Source: Pararhizobium arenae (GTDB lineage: Bacteria > Pseudomonadota > Alphaproteobacteria > Rhizobiales > Rhizobiaceae). From it: a DNA stretch of 64,000 nucleotides. A program made the translations under genes and the position numbers. The stretch is taken from positions 62,001 through 126,000 of the forward strand of contig NZ_MOOY01000012.1 in the NCBI RefSeq assembly GCF_001931685.1. The letters are read 5' to 3'. The notes beneath the pieces are model-generated. The model searched no databases and was not told the DNA's origin. It saw only the letters and a program-made list of their open reading frames with translations. The number at the start of each line of letters is the position of its first letter. The stretch's first letter is position 1. Below, piece by piece: positions 36,779-46,149 of this stretch.

Positions 36779-37675
36779 ATGAAGGAACAAATCGCATTGG
36801 AGCGTCTGACCGGTCTCATCGCCTTTGCGCGCGCAGGTTCTCTTGGCAGTTTCACAGCGGCTGCCCGCGCACTTGCCATCTCACCTTCTGCTGTCAGCAA
36901 AAGCGTTCAGCGCCTTGAACAGCGGCTCGGAATCTCGCTCTTCACTCGCACCACGCGGTCCTTGGTGCTGACCCCTGAAGGCAGAGAACTGCATGACCGC
37001 GCCCTTAAGCTGCTGCAGGATGCAGAAGCCATCGAACAGTCTGCCATTGCCGCACGGTCGGAACCCGGAGGAACCTTGCGGGTGGCAGCCGCCCTCCCCG
37101 TGGGAATCCACATCGTCGCCGCTTCGCTGCCGGGCTTTCGGGCCCGGTATCCCAAGGTTTCGGTCGATCTGCGCCTGAATGATCAGGTCGTGGATCTGGT
37201 CAAGGAAGGTATCGATGTCGCAGTCCGATTAGGGGAACTTCCGGACTCGAACCTTTTGTCCAAACGCATGTTCGCGCTTCGTCTCTGCGCTTACGCAGCG
37301 CCCTCGTATATCGAATCGCGCGGTATACCCGCCCATCCCCTTGATCTGGAACGTCACGACATCGTCAACTTGCGGTACCAAAACAGCGGCCAGCTGTTTC
37401 GTTGGCCTTTCCAGATCGGGGGAAAGACAATCGAGGTTCTTCCATCGGCTCAGATCATAGTAGATGCGAGCGATGCCGTTATCGCCACGGTGGCCGCAGG
37501 AGGTGGAATTGGAATGGCCGCAACATTCATGGCGGCTCCCTATGTCGCCAGGGGATCCGAACACGCTGTTGATGGAGACGACATCACAGCCCTGTGGTCG
37601 GCAAGCCGCCGTACTAACCCCGCAGTGCGTGCTTTCGTTGACCACCTGCAGGCGACATTTCTGAAATTGGCCTAA
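36779..37675 (+). CDS. LysR-family regulator
   Basis: A 298-residue regulator. The HTH reads [20 protein letters not shown] and [20 protein letters not shown]. The substrate-binding part includes [20 protein letters not shown] and [15 protein letters not shown], typical of the CrgA/AaeR-type subgroup. The start at 36779 ([10 protein letters not shown]) follows the family pattern although the ribosome site is weak. It probably senses an electrophile or quinone and controls the divergent reductase. Confidence 0.9.
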   Translation: MKEQIALERLTGLIAFARAGSLGSFTAAARALAISPSAVSKSVQRLEQRLGISLFTRTTRSLVLTPEGRELHDRALKLLQDAEAIEQSAIAARSEPGGTLRVAAALPVGIHIVAASLPGFRARYPKVSVDLRLNDQVVDLVKEGIDVAVRLGELPDSNLLSKRMFALRLCAYAAPSYIESRGIPAHPLDLERHDIVNLRYQNSGQLFRWPFQIGGKTIEVLPSAQIIVDASDAVIATVAAGGGIGMAATFMAAPYVARGSEHAVDGDDITALWSASRRTNPAVRAFVDHLQATFLKLA

Positions 37676-37906
37676 GGCCGTGCGGAACGATGCACGTGAG
37701 AGTTTCGCCGATCTTAGACGTCTTCCAGCAAGGTTAAACGCCTTTCGCGGGCGACGTCACTAGGCGGCGAAAATGTAGGTCCCGCCCCTGGCGAGCGCTT
37801 CTTGTAAGCTGTACGATCCTAGATCCTCAGGCATCTAAGGATTCGCTTGGAGAGACTGTTATTGAGATGGTGGACGATCGGCGTCCAGCTCTTGGCTCTA
37901 CAGGGA

Positions 37907-38698
37907 CTATCTATAAAGTTTGTCGCGTAGGAAAATCGCAGCTTCGCTTGCCTCATTGGAAGAGATGGTGTGGCCAACGGCCGGAAACACTTTTAATAAT
38001 ACATCATATCCTGCCGACTTCAGCTGTCCGCTTGCCGCAACCGAAGCTGCCGACGGTATGGTCCTGTCTGCAGCGCCGTGCATGAGAAGGATCGCGGTTT
38101 TTGGAAAATCCGTCGTCGGCGGCAAGGGTAACAGCCCTGCGAAGCTTACGAGCGCCCCAACTTTCCAACGGCCTGAAGCCACTGCGTCGAGGGCCATGAT
38201 CGCGCCCTGCGAGACTCCGACGAAGGCGACGTCTTCGAGATCGTTCTCAAACTCTTCGCGTTCCACGATTTGCAAAACCAGATCATCGAATGCCTGCCGG
38301 GCCGCTTCTATGCGGTCGGGACGCATGGCCTCATCATCGACCGCAAACCATTGACGCCCGCCTGATTGATGTGGAAAAGGCGCATCGGGTGAAACGAACT
38401 TCGTATTCGGAAGAGTCGATTTCCAGGATCGTCCGATGGACTCCATAACCGATCCCTTTCCCCTAATACCATGAAAGAAAATGACCAGCCGATCTGGCCG
38501 AGGCACTGTTGGAGCCAAGACGTTGCTTTCGCCTGCGAGAGCTTGTGCAGTATCAGCTGATTCAACGTTCTGCGTTTTGCCGCGTGAAGCCAAAAGCGAA
38601 ATCGGCGGCGCCACCGACGCCTTCACTGTCGCTGCTGCCATTGGTGTGACCAAGACGCTGAACACCAGGCCAACAATGGCTGGGAGGGATGAATTCAT
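37907..38698 (-). CDS. Exported alpha/beta hydrolase (esterase)
   Basis: A 263-residue protein with an N-terminal signal peptide (to about residue 23). The catalytic set is Ser in GVSQGAIMA, Asp in MHGAADRTIP and His in PAVGHTISS; the oxyanion segment is FFHGIRG. It resembles phospholipase/carboxylesterase-type serine hydrolases of the dienelactone hydrolase fold. Substrate unknown. A GGAAC-N17-GGTT promoter lies 26 bases upstream. Confidence 0.82.
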   Translation of the reverse strand: MNSSLPAIVGLVFSVLVTPMAAATVKASVAPPISLLASRGKTQNVESADTAQALAGESNVLAPTVPRPDRLVIFFHGIRGKGSVMESIGRSWKSTLPNTKFVSPDAPFPHQSGGRQWFAVDDEAMRPDRIEAARQAFDDLVLQIVEREEFENDLEDVAFVGVSQGAIMALDAVASGRWKVGALVSFAGLLPLPPTTDFPKTAILLMHGAADRTIPSAASVAASGQLKSAGYDVLLKVFPAVGHTISSNEASEAAIFLRDKLYR

Positions 38699-38723
38699 AA
38701 GAGCCCTCGAATGGTAATCTCCA

Positions 38724-38749
38724 AACCCTAGCCCGAAAGCTTCCGTTCC
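38724..38749 (-). promoter_or_regulatory. EcfG-type promoter of the exported esterase
   Basis: GGAAC at 38749-38745, 17-base spacer, GGTT at 38727-38724. Confidence 0.6.
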
Positions 38750-38868
38750 GTTGGGTTTCGTGGTCGTGTCTAATCGACTAGGAGGGGAATGGGCGCTCCG
38801 CTGAACTCAGGAAGCACCCTCTCCTGGCCGCGGGCGCACGCAACATTGCTTGCACCTGTTAACCAGGA

Positions 38869-39317
38869 TCAGAGGCTCTTCGCTGTCGCCTCCATCCAGG
38901 CACGATGACGCTCCTCATCCTGATGTGCCTTCATGAAAAACGCTTTCGACGCCGGGATCGCATCCGGATGACGGGAGGCGCTTTCGTAGGCAGCCACCGT
39001 ATCGTCCTCGTTGGTCTTCATCGCCTTGAGGATCGCGGCATCGCCCATGAGATCGGCCAATGCGATTTCCCTGTCGTCAGCATCTGCTTCATGTCGCCTC
39101 CCCTAGGCGCTTCAATGCCGAATTCACGAGCCATCTCGTTGAGGACCCCGACATGCTGCAGGTGGTCTTGCTTGAACTCGGCAATTTTAACACTGAGCGT
39201 CTCGTCGTCCAGACGGTTGATGCAGGAGTCGTATGCCGCGATGGCATCGTGCTCAAGGTAGATGAGGTTCTCTACCAGGTCCTTGATTTCGGGCTCGTTG
39301 CCTACCATGGGCACCAT
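38869..39317 (-). pseudogene. Ferritin-like protein, frameshifted
   Basis: From 39317 (MVPMVGNEPEIKDL, AAAGGAG upstream) the frame reads helices LVENLIYLEHDAIAAYDSC and KIAEFKQDHLQHVGVLNEMA, then GGDMKQMLTTGKS. One A is missing in a run near 39059. The next frame continues ALADLMGDAAILKAMKTNED, TVAAYES and HQDEERHRAWMEA. The E..H and DEERH residues are the ligands of a ferritin-like di-iron fold. Restored length is 149 residues. It has an EcfG-type promoter, so a stress role was likely when intact. Confidence 0.8.
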
Positions 39318-39347
39318 AGTGCTCTCCTTTGTGCCGGGAAGCGGGAG

Positions 39348-39372
39348 AACTGCGGATGGATGCGTTTGTTCC
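39348..39372 (-). promoter_or_regulatory. EcfG-type promoter of the ferritin-like gene
   Basis: GGAAC at 39372-39368, 16-base spacer, AGTT at 39351-39348, 31 bases before the start. Confidence 0.6.
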
Positions 39373-39699
39373 CCGCTCCGCCGCAAAGTCTCAATACGGC
39401 CGTAGCCCATGTTCACGCGGAAACGATCGGGTTGGGAATGGGGTTGCCTCACGCCTTCGTTCAGTTAGATCCGCATGCCGCCAAAACGTGCCGCTGACTA
39501 GGCATCATCTTAGGTTCATCGTAAAGCGGATGTGCCGGGCAATGCACGCACGTGTTTCGTGTTGAGGACGCTGTGGCTAGGTCTGCTCTGGACATTTTGC
39601 GGAGGCAAAACGCACAGGGGCGTCAAAGTTACAATCGCTCAACAGCCAACGCACTGCGAATGATCATTTTTGCTCCACGCTTTAGCGAAGCGTCCGTCA

Positions 39700-39954
39700 T
39701 CACCAGAGGCTTTTTGACCGAGCGTCCCGAGTCGCGACGTGCACAAGGACGGCTGTCGACAGAATTATCGTCGACACAACAGCGGCGATTGAAAGCAGAC
39801 CACGGTTCGACACATCCACAGATGCGCGTAGTCCTGCACCACTTCTCACTTTAATCTGGAATTCTGCTCGCTGGCGATCGCTACTCATTGAAGACGAAAC
39901 GGCATCCTCGCCTTGCACGGGTTGCAAGAAGCTTGGTTCGTTTGACTCTTCCAT
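39700..39954 (-). CDS. Small membrane protein (84 aa)
   Basis: A hydrophilic N-terminal half (MEESNEPSFLQPVQGEDAVS) followed by one transmembrane helix (about residues 53-72, LLSIAAVVSTIILSTAVLVH) and a short basic tail. Its ATG overlaps the TGA of the upstream DUF3606 gene by one base (TGATG), so it is translated by coupling. Function unknown. Confidence 0.6.
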   Translation of the reverse strand: MEESNEPSFLQPVQGEDAVSSSMSSDRQRAEFQIKVRSGAGLRASVDVSNRGLLSIAAVVSTIILSTAVLVHVATRDARSKSLW

Positions 39955-40127
39955 CAGTCTTTCAAGTCCGCTTCGATCTTCTTGCGGCTATTGCCCACAG
40001 ACTTGATCGCTTTCTTAACCTGGCTTTTTGAGACTCCCTCTTTTTTGGCTTCATAGCGGACCTCGTGTTCCTGTCCGCCAGCGACCTTAGCCCTATCTTG
40101 CGTGCGACCGCGTGCTGTTGTTGCCAT
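39954..40127 (-). CDS. DUF3606-family protein (57 aa)
   Basis: Reads MATTARGRTQDRAKVAGGQE at the start and contains EVRYEAKKEGVSKSQVKKAI followed by KSVGNSRKKIEADL, which fits the DUF3606 fold (Tyr, Lys-Lys, Gly-Val-S, VKK/VGN). Lysine-rich and cytoplasmic, possibly nucleic-acid binding; function is not known. GAGGAG precedes the start and a perfect EcfG promoter lies 40 bases upstream. It is coupled with the next membrane protein gene. Confidence 0.75.
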   Translation of the reverse strand: MATTARGRTQDRAKVAGGQEHEVRYEAKKEGVSKSQVKKAIKSVGNSRKKIEADLKD

Positions 40128-40788
40128 ATCGATATCTCCTCGCTGGCTACCTGATAAAGTGCTTAAACGTTTGGCGATTCACGTTGGTTCCGCTGGAGGG
40201 CGCATTGTGGCGTGTTGCGGGAGCCGCCGCCCAGATTCCCGGCACTGGTGTTTACGGAACGGTCTGCGTCTGATGGTCCTAGGGCGCTCGCAGACCGCTT
40301 ATCACAATCGCATTGGAAGAGACGCTCGGCCCGTACATTGACCGCGTCGCGCTGATCACTGATTTGGAAGACGGTCTGCCGGCATCCTTCATGCTAACGG
40401 CGCGTTTGTCTCATTACAATTCGGCGCTGTCAAACCTTCAGATGGCCACATCTTGGCTTTAATTGGCCGTACCCGTCATGCGAATGATCACTGACGAAAC
40501 TGGCTAGGATGCGAAAGTTTTTGACCGTAGTCGGAGGTGTGAACTGCAGCCTAAAAGTGCCACAGCACTGGAAGCAACCAAAAGTTTTAATGGACGACCT
40601 TAGTCTTGTCCTCGCCACAACTCGCGACCGGAAAAGCGACCTGCCAAACTTCGATAACAATCCGCGCCGCTGTGGAGGTGGCCCATTCCCGGATCGCGAT
40701 AGAAACAATTCCACCACTGTCCTCGAAGTCCGTTAGGTACGCTCTATGTGGTTTTGGAACGACATAACGACCAAGAGCGGGAGGTCTC
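40128..40788. other. Interval with promoter but no other recognised gene
   Basis: Apart from the EcfG-type promoter at 40166-40191, only short frames without ribosome sites occur on either strand. Confidence 0.35.
40166..40191 (-). promoter_or_regulatory. EcfG-type promoter of the DUF3606 operon
   Basis: GGAAC at 40191-40187, 17-base spacer, CGTT at 40169-40166: a perfect consensus match, 39 bases before the start. Confidence 0.75.
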
Positions 40789-41547
40789 ATGGAACAGGAG
40801 GGGGAAGCTCGCGCAATTCAGCGTACCGTCCTTTTGACAGGAGCTAGCCGGGGGATCGGCCATGCAACAGTAAAACTCTTCTACCAGAATGGCTGGCGAG
40901 TCCTGACCGTATCCCGTGCAGCCTTCAGCGAAGACTGTCCATGGCCTGGTGGCCGCGACAATCACATACAAGCTGATCTGGCCGATCCGACATGTTATGG
41001 TCGCCTCACGGGCGAGGTGCGAGAGCATCTAAATGGCACAGGCCTTTCTGCAATCGTCAACAATGCGGCGATATCCCCGAAGCTGGATGGGGGAATGCGA
41101 GCGGGAGTTCTGTCGACCTCATACGAAGACTGGCTCAAGGTTTTTAACGTTAACTTCTTCTCAGCGGCGACCCTTTCGCGCCTGCTTTTCAACGACCTCA
41201 AGGTAACGAGCGGCGCCATCGTCAACGTCACCTCCATAGCGGGCTCACGGGTGCATCCGTTCGCCGGACCCGCCTATGCCTGCTCTAAAGCTGCCATGGC
41301 CGCCCTCACCCGTGAACAGGCGTTCGAATTTGGTTCGCACGGCATTCGTGTCAACGCGATCGCGCCAGGTGAGATTGACACCTCAATCCTGTCGCCAGGA
41401 ACAGAGAAGATCGTCGCCGACCAAATTCCGATGCACAGAATGGGCGATCCGGTTGAGGTCGCCAGGGTCATCCTGTTTTTGTGCACACAAGGAGCCTCTT
41501 ACATCAATGGTGCCGAGATCAACGTGAACGGCGGCCAGCATGTTTAG
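40789..41547 (+). CDS. SDR-family oxidoreductase
   Basis: A classical short-chain dehydrogenase of 252 residues. Cofactor motif LLTGASRGIGHA, NNAAIS, catalytic Ser in VNVTSIAGS and YACSK, and the C-terminal INVNGGQHV. GGGAGG precedes the ATG. The substrate is unknown. It stands alone on the plus strand without a visible EcfG promoter. Confidence 0.9.
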   Translation: MEQEGEARAIQRTVLLTGASRGIGHATVKLFYQNGWRVLTVSRAAFSEDCPWPGGRDNHIQADLADPTCYGRLTGEVREHLNGTGLSAIVNNAAISPKLDGGMRAGVLSTSYEDWLKVFNVNFFSAATLSRLLFNDLKVTSGAIVNVTSIAGSRVHPFAGPAYACSKAAMAALTREQAFEFGSHGIRVNAIAPGEIDTSILSPGTEKIVADQIPMHRMGDPVEVARVILFLCTQGASYINGAEINVNGGQHV

Positions 41548-41846
41548 GTTTACGTGCTCTTGGTGAACTCGCGATGCGGCGCAAAGCAGCCTCATTCTGG
41601 GAGCTGAGCCGGCGCTTCCCATTTGTCGAATTTGCATCGGGTGGGGATAATCTTACATGACTCTCGGAGCTTTATCCAGAACGACCAGCTGGTTGCAACG
41701 ATACCCTCGGAAAAGGGATAAGGGTAGTGCAAATCACGCTTCTCACGCCATTCGCTTCTCGCCAGGTATCCGCTATGGCGGCATCGATTTTCGCGCGCTC
41801 ATTGGTGGTTCGTCAGGTCTTAAATGAAGATCCATGCAGTGCTGGT
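41548..41846. other. Gene-free interval
   Basis: No coding region recognised between the SDR gene and the promoter at 41847. Confidence 0.35.
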
Positions 41847-41871
41847 GGAACTCAGCCCACGGCAGATGGTT
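41847..41871 (+). promoter_or_regulatory. EcfG-type promoter of the 63-residue protein
   Basis: GGAAC at 41847-41851, 16-base spacer, GGTT at 41868-41871, 40 bases before the ATG at 41912. Confidence 0.6.
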
Positions 41872-41911
41872 TGTGCTTCACGCCCAGCGTTCCAGCGACC
41901 TTCAGGAGTGT

Positions 41912-42103
41912 ATAATGCCCGATCACAGACGTGAAAATAGTGTTGATCCCAAAGCGGCGCCAAAACTTCCGGCGCAGAAGGCTGATCCAAAGCTTGAACC
42001 ACCAATCCGGGAATCCAGCGAACAACTCTCCAAAGATATAACTGACCGCACGTTGATTCCGATCGGCCAAGATATCAAAAAGGGTGGCCCGGCTCTCGAA
42101 TAG
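41912..42103 (+). CDS. Small hydrophilic protein (63 aa)
   Basis: Starts MPDHRRENSVDPKAAPKLPA, with CAGGAG 9 bases upstream. Rich in Lys, Pro and Asp, no hydrophobic segment, likely unstructured. It resembles the short low-complexity proteins of rhizobial stress regulons, and the promoter just upstream agrees. Confidence 0.55.
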   Translation: MMPDHRRENSVDPKAAPKLPAQKADPKLEPPIRESSEQLSKDITDRTLIPIGQDIKKGGPALE

Positions 42104-42324
42104 GCTGTGCCAGGTCGCGGGTTAAAAGACTTGCTTTTCGAACGGGCCGATCTTCTCATGGACGGCGCTTTCGTTGCGGGTCAGGGCCATGACGGTGCCG
42201 AGTTCCGGTGCGCGCTCGAGGAAGCGATTGTTTTCCCCAAGCCTCAATCTGGCGCCGTGCTTCACGCCGGTGGCAGTCCACAATCTCAACGAACTGCATT
42301 TGCAAACGATCATGACATGAAAAA

Positions 42325-42355
42325 AGCCACTCTGCCGTGGCGCAACCGAGTGGCT
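42325..42355 (-). terminator. Minus-strand terminator without an assigned gene
   Basis: An 8-bp stem (AGCCACTC / GAGTGGCT) with a 15-base loop. On the minus strand it is followed directly by TTTTTT. No minus-strand gene is recognised in the 1 kb upstream, so an unrecognised small transcript may end here. Confidence 0.55.
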
Positions 42356-42444
42356 CCTCCCCGCATCATTTACATGCACATCATGACACAAGGAACGATT
42401 CATCCTGTCTCAGTTGTTGTCTATCAGATTTAGGTAAGTCTCTT

Positions 42445-42723
42445 ATGACCCACTACGCATGGACTATTGAAGCAAAAGGCCGACAGCCAATTAAGAAGGT
42501 CACAACGTTGGAAGGGATCCGCGACGTTCTCCGCTTGCTTGATCTACCGGGTTTTTTCCCGTCGGATTGGTCGTCGATCGACGTGGGAATATCAGACCAC
42601 GGCAACTATACCCACAACCAGGGGTGCGATGACGAGTGGTCGCTGAGGTGGACAAGAGTTGGCTTTCAGACCCTGACCGGTCGATACGCAGGGTCTTCCT
42701 CGAGGTCGGGATCATCTGCATAA
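42445..42723 (+). CDS. Small hypothetical protein (92 aa), end uncertain
   Basis: Reads MTHYAWTIEAKGRQPIKKVT, then VLRLLDLPGFFPSDWSSID. The last 15 residues are low-complexity Ser/Arg and look like a frame change. No strong ribosome site. May be a decayed gene. Confidence 0.3.
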   Translation: MTHYAWTIEAKGRQPIKKVTTLEGIRDVLRLLDLPGFFPSDWSSIDVGISDHGNYTHNQGCDDEWSLRWTRVGFQTLTGRYAGSSSRSGSSA

Positions 42724-43309
42724 GCCCAAGCGAGGGGTGAGGAGGCCCGCCTCAGTCGCATCGAGGGTTCGATTCCCCACTGCTGGCAGTCGGCTTAGAC
42801 GGGCTTGCTCTATCCCGAAGGCATTAGTGTCTCATTCTCCGCCCCGCACACCTTCGGTTCGGCAACCAGAATTGTCTGGACGACCCGGAGCAAAAGGCGG
42901 CTGAGGAGACGGATCAACGCCATGCAGCTAAGAGAATGCATCTGGGACTCTTCGGAAAACATCGCGGGCCCTGTTGGCAACCTTGCCCGGTATGACGCTC
43001 AAGCCTCTGATCGACCCCGTCAAGGAGCTTCACACGGATACGGGATAAACGGAATCGGCGAGGTGCTTTCCTGGGCATCATCAGCTTTCATCGCCGGCAG
43101 CCCTCGTACGCACAGGGGTTATGCAACTCGTCACCAACGGTGTCGGATGATTCTGGGCAACTTCCGTACGAGGCGCCGGCAGTTCTGGTAGTTTACGGGG
43201 GCTCGTTCGAAATGAAGCCAAAAGCTGCTGAGGGCCCGGTTTCCAGGCCGCCTAAGATTTCCCACGTCCTGCCGGGGGTGATCAGAAGGGTCGTGACGCG
43301 CCGCACAGT
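42724..43309. other. Interval without a recognisable gene
   Basis: Contains a fragment resembling a tRNA T-arm near 42765 but no complete tRNA, and shadow frames. A GTG frame at 43140 has a leader-like motif discussed in the findings. Confidence 0.35.
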
Positions 43310-43334
43310 GGAACATTCCTGGGGGCGTCGACTT
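43310..43334 (+). promoter_or_regulatory. Weak EcfG-type promoter of the DUF892 gene
   Basis: GGAAC at 43310-43314, then ACTT at 43331-43334. It meets the looser GGAAC-N18-TT form of the RpoE2 consensus, 46 bases before the ATG. Confidence 0.4.
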
Positions 43335-43380
43335 TGTCAGCACCATAATCGCCACAAGAAGGCGAAACGGAGGACACGCC

Positions 43381-43926
43381 ATGGTCAAACTTCTTGAAGA
43401 CCTTTTTCTTGATACTCTCAAAGATGTCTACTTCGCTGAGCAAAAAATCGTGGCCGCGCTTCCAGAACTGGAGGCGGTCGCGCTGCACCCGCAACTCAAA
43501 TCCGCCCTACGAAAGCATTTCGACGAGACGAAAGTTCACGTCGCGCGTCTGGAAGCCATCTTCAACGTGATCGGTGCGGAACCAGAGACGAAGATATGCA
43601 ACGCCATCCTCGGCATCACCGATGAAGCCGCCGAGATAATCGCCGAATACAAGAGTTCGCCAGCACTCGATGCTGGTCTGCTGGCTACGGCGCAAGCGGT
43701 CGAGCATTACGAAATGTCGCGCTATGGCACCCTTCGAACCTGGGCCCTGGAACTCGGATATGAAGAGGCCGCTGAAATCTTGCAGACCACCCTGAGTGAG
43801 GAAGAGGCTTCCGATCTCGCTCTGACGACCATTGCTATTTCCGTTGTCAATCGAAATGCCGAAGGTATGGATGAAGCCACGGCCGGAGACAGCGTCCCGG
43901 CAAAATCATCCGGCTTCCCGCGGTAG
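43381..43926 (+). CDS. Ferritin-like DUF892 protein (YciE/YciF type)
   Basis: A 181-residue four-helix protein. It starts MVKLLEDLFLDTLKDVYFAEQ, a typical DUF892 opening with the first Glu ligand; later helices include HFDETKVHVARLEAIFNVIG, AVEHYEMSRYGTLRTWALEL and LSEEEASD. Such proteins bind two metal ions and are induced by osmotic or general stress. GGAGG precedes the ATG. Confidence 0.88.
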   Translation: MVKLLEDLFLDTLKDVYFAEQKIVAALPELEAVALHPQLKSALRKHFDETKVHVARLEAIFNVIGAEPETKICNAILGITDEAAEIIAEYKSSPALDAGLLATAQAVEHYEMSRYGTLRTWALELGYEEAAEILQTTLSEEEASDLALTTIAISVVNRNAEGMDEATAGDSVPAKSSGFPR

Positions 43927-44075
43927 GGTCGTTCAGCTGACGGTCACGGTCCCAACAATTGCAGCACCTGAAAGATCGAAGCCTGGCGGCGAAGCGGCTG
44001 ATCACGCTCCAGGTGGAATAAATAAAATTCGTTGAGTGAGGTCCTCCAGACCGACTTAAATAATGTCGAACGTCG

Positions 44076-44100
44076 GGAACTTACTGGGAAAAACACGATT
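44076..44100 (+). promoter_or_regulatory. Weak EcfG-type promoter of the 158-residue protein
   Basis: GGAAC at 44076-44080 and TT at 44099-44100 (N18). The -10 is GATT rather than NGTT. Confidence 0.3.
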
Positions 44101-44127
44101 ATCCGCACTAGAAAGGGAGACATCGAC

Positions 44128-44604
44128 ATGCCCAATCCCGCCCAATCGCCTGCTGTGCAATCTTTACGAAACGAGCGCGCTCAACAATCCCAAAAATTGA
44201 ACGAGAACGACCTTCATAAGGCTCTTGAGCACACCTTTCCAGCCTCGGATCCGCTGTCTATAGCCCACACCTCGGTGCCTTCGGGCCGCGCCGATACGGA
44301 TGCGGCGGAGCTGGTCGCGAATGCCGCCCCCGGTTCCAGCGGCGAGATATCTACGCCACATGGTGATGATGCCCTCAATGCCACAGATGACGGTCAACAC
44401 GCCAAGACCGATGTTGCCACGCACCGGCGCAAGGCAGAGCGCCTTCCTGAAACGGTCTCTGAACTCGCCCCGGGGTCCAAAGTTATTAGAGTTTCCAGGG
44501 TTGAAGACGTGGTTCACCACATCGAAGATTTCGCAAGAGCCAAACCGCTCAAAGCTGTCGCTATCGCTGGGACAATCGCCTTTTTATTTGGTCTAACTCG
44601 ATAG
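44128..44604 (+). CDS. Membrane-anchored small protein (158 aa)
   Basis: The start at 44128 (MPNPAQSPAVQSLRNERAQQ) has GGGAGA upstream. A long hydrophilic part includes LNENDLHKALEHTFPASDPL, which I know from other rhizobial small stress proteins. The last 25 residues (DFARAKPLKAVAIAGTIAFL) form one C-terminal transmembrane segment, as in ElaB/YqjD-like proteins. Function unknown. Confidence 0.7.
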   Translation: MPNPAQSPAVQSLRNERAQQSQKLNENDLHKALEHTFPASDPLSIAHTSVPSGRADTDAAELVANAAPGSSGEISTPHGDDALNATDDGQHAKTDVATHRRKAERLPETVSELAPGSKVIRVSRVEDVVHHIEDFARAKPLKAVAIAGTIAFLFGLTR

Positions 44605-44625
44605 CTCGAAGACACTTTTAACCCG

Positions 44626-44648
44626 GCCGGCGTTGAAAAAGCGCCGGC
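44626..44648 (+). terminator. Possible terminator hairpin
   Basis: A 7-bp stem (GCCGGCG / CGCCGGC, 9-base A-rich loop) lies 21 bases after the gene ending at 44604. No T run follows. Confidence 0.3.
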
Positions 44649-44732
44649 TCATGTCGGGTATCCGGGTCCTTCACTACCCTGTAGACCCAGATGTTTGCAG
44701 GACCACGTGACAGCGCAACCGCTTGCATTTTC

Positions 44733-44757
44733 GGAACGATATCGCTCTGCCGGGGTT
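44733..44757 (+). promoter_or_regulatory. EcfG-type promoter of the MscS-like gene
   Basis: GGAAC at 44733-44737, 16-base spacer, GGTT at 44754-44757, 44 bases before the ATG at 44802. Confidence 0.65.
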
Positions 44758-44801
44758 GAAACGAGCTCAGAATTTCCAATCGACTTTTGTCAGGAGCCTA
44801 A

Positions 44802-45593
44802 ATGGAAGAGCAGACTGCAGCCGCTATCACTAACTCGCCGACTGCACTTGCTCGACTCGGCACACTTGCAATTCACTACGGACTATCTCTTGCCGGCGCT
44901 ATCGTTCTCCTAGCGACTGGATGGATTCTGTCGGGCATCTTCAGCCGATGGGCCTACAAGGGTCTTGCTCACATCCATGGCATCGACGAAACACTAGCTC
45001 GATTTTTCGAGAAGGTTGTTCACTATGGTTTGCTGATCGTCGTTCTGGTTATGGTACTTGGCCGATTCGGTGTTCAGACCGCGTCTATCGTAGCTGCGCT
45101 TGGTGCAGCGGGTCTTGCGATAGGTCTCGCATTGCAGGGGACTCTCCAAAACATCGCAGCCGGCATCATGCTTTTGGTGCTTCGCCCGTTCAGGCTCGGC
45201 GACTTCATTGAAACGGCCGCTGTGAAAGGGAAGGTCGTCGAGGTTGGACTGTTTGCTACCGAATTACGGAATACCGATGGTCTTTACCTGCTAGCCCCGA
45301 ACTCTACCCTATGGAACACACCGATTATCAACCACAGCCGTGAGCCCGAACGCCGCCAGGAAATAACTGTGGCTGTTGGGAACGACGCGGATATTAACGC
45401 GGTGAAACAGATACTGCTGGAAATCGTCGCTGCCGATCCGCGCGTGCAGAATAACCCGCAGCCACGGGTCGTGATCGACGACATTGCCTCTGATAAAGTA
45501 ACGGTGAAGGCTGAATACTGGGCGGAAACCGCCCAATGGACGGAGACTCGTTTTGATATCGTTGAACGAATCAAAAACGCGTCTTGCCGATGA
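44802..45593 (+). CDS. MscS-family mechanosensitive channel, altered C-terminus
   Basis: A 263-residue inner-membrane channel. Membrane helices lie near 22-44, 72-90 and 95-125; the pore helix reads ASIVAALGAAGLAIGLALQG and is followed by LRPFRLGDFIE of the beta domain. The frame ends KNASCR at 45593. One extra base near 45579 separates this from RLADEGITTK in the next frame (stop at 45612), which is the usual MscS-type ending. The last few residues may therefore be altered or the base an error. It protects against hypo-osmotic shock. A DUF2188 gene follows. Confidence 0.85.
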   Translation: MEEQTAAAITNSPTALARLGTLAIHYGLSLAGAIVLLATGWILSGIFSRWAYKGLAHIHGIDETLARFFEKVVHYGLLIVVLVMVLGRFGVQTASIVAALGAAGLAIGLALQGTLQNIAAGIMLLVLRPFRLGDFIETAAVKGKVVEVGLFATELRNTDGLYLLAPNSTLWNTPIINHSREPERRQEITVAVGNDADINAVKQILLEIVAADPRVQNNPQPRVVIDDIASDKVTVKAEYWAETAQWTETRFDIVERIKNASCR

Positions 45594-45636
45594 AGGCATC
45601 ACTACCAAGTAAAAACTTAAGCCTTGGAGAGCTTCA

Positions 45637-45891
45637 ATGCCCCTAGTTTATCACGTCGAAGAACATGATGGTGGATACGCATACCGGGTGAACAATGTCT
45701 GGTCCGAGCCGTTTCCTGATCATGACACTGCTCTTGCGGCGGCGAAGTCCGCGGCCCAACGGCAGCAACTCGGCGGTGAAGACACTGAGATTACCTTCGA
45801 AACATCAGACGGGCAGTGGCGTACAGAGCTGGCTTCGGGAGGAGATCGCCCTCAAACGCAGGTCATCGACGATAGCAGTACGAAACTTTGA
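45637..45891 (+). CDS. DUF2188-family protein (84 aa)
   Basis: Starts MPLVYHVEEHDGGYAYRVNN and has WSEPFPDHDTALAAAKSAAQ, matching the DUF2188 fold, a small beta-rich domain of unknown function. GGAG precedes the ATG. It is 43 bases after the MscS-like gene and likely in the same transcript. Confidence 0.75.
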   Translation: MPLVYHVEEHDGGYAYRVNNVWSEPFPDHDTALAAAKSAAQRQQLGGEDTEITFETSDGQWRTELASGGDRPQTQVIDDSSTKL

Positions 45892-46149
45892 CCATTTCTT
45901 CGTCCCGCACCGCGTCTTCACGCCATATATAGACAACTTTTGGCTCCAGACATCCGCCTCAATCGTGCGCATAAACCATCCGAAATCGGCAATTCGCTCT
46001 GACGGGGCGCTTGCCGGAGCAGCGCCCTGATCTTGTATGCCGCATCCCTCACCAAGCGACGCGGTTGTCGTAGTTCTTGTCCCGCCAATCCGTTCGTGAA
46101 GACCTGCGGTTCCAGCAGCAGCGATTGCTCCAGTGTCCGAAAACTGCAG

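Noticed and set aside
42392-42415. GGAAC with AGTT before the hypothetical gene at 42445
   Set aside because: The spacer is 15 bases, one short of the accepted EcfG spacing.
42755-42785. GGGTTCGATTCCCC, like a tRNA T-arm
   Set aside because: No acceptor, D or anticodon arm can be built around it and no CCA end follows; at most a tRNA remnant or chance.
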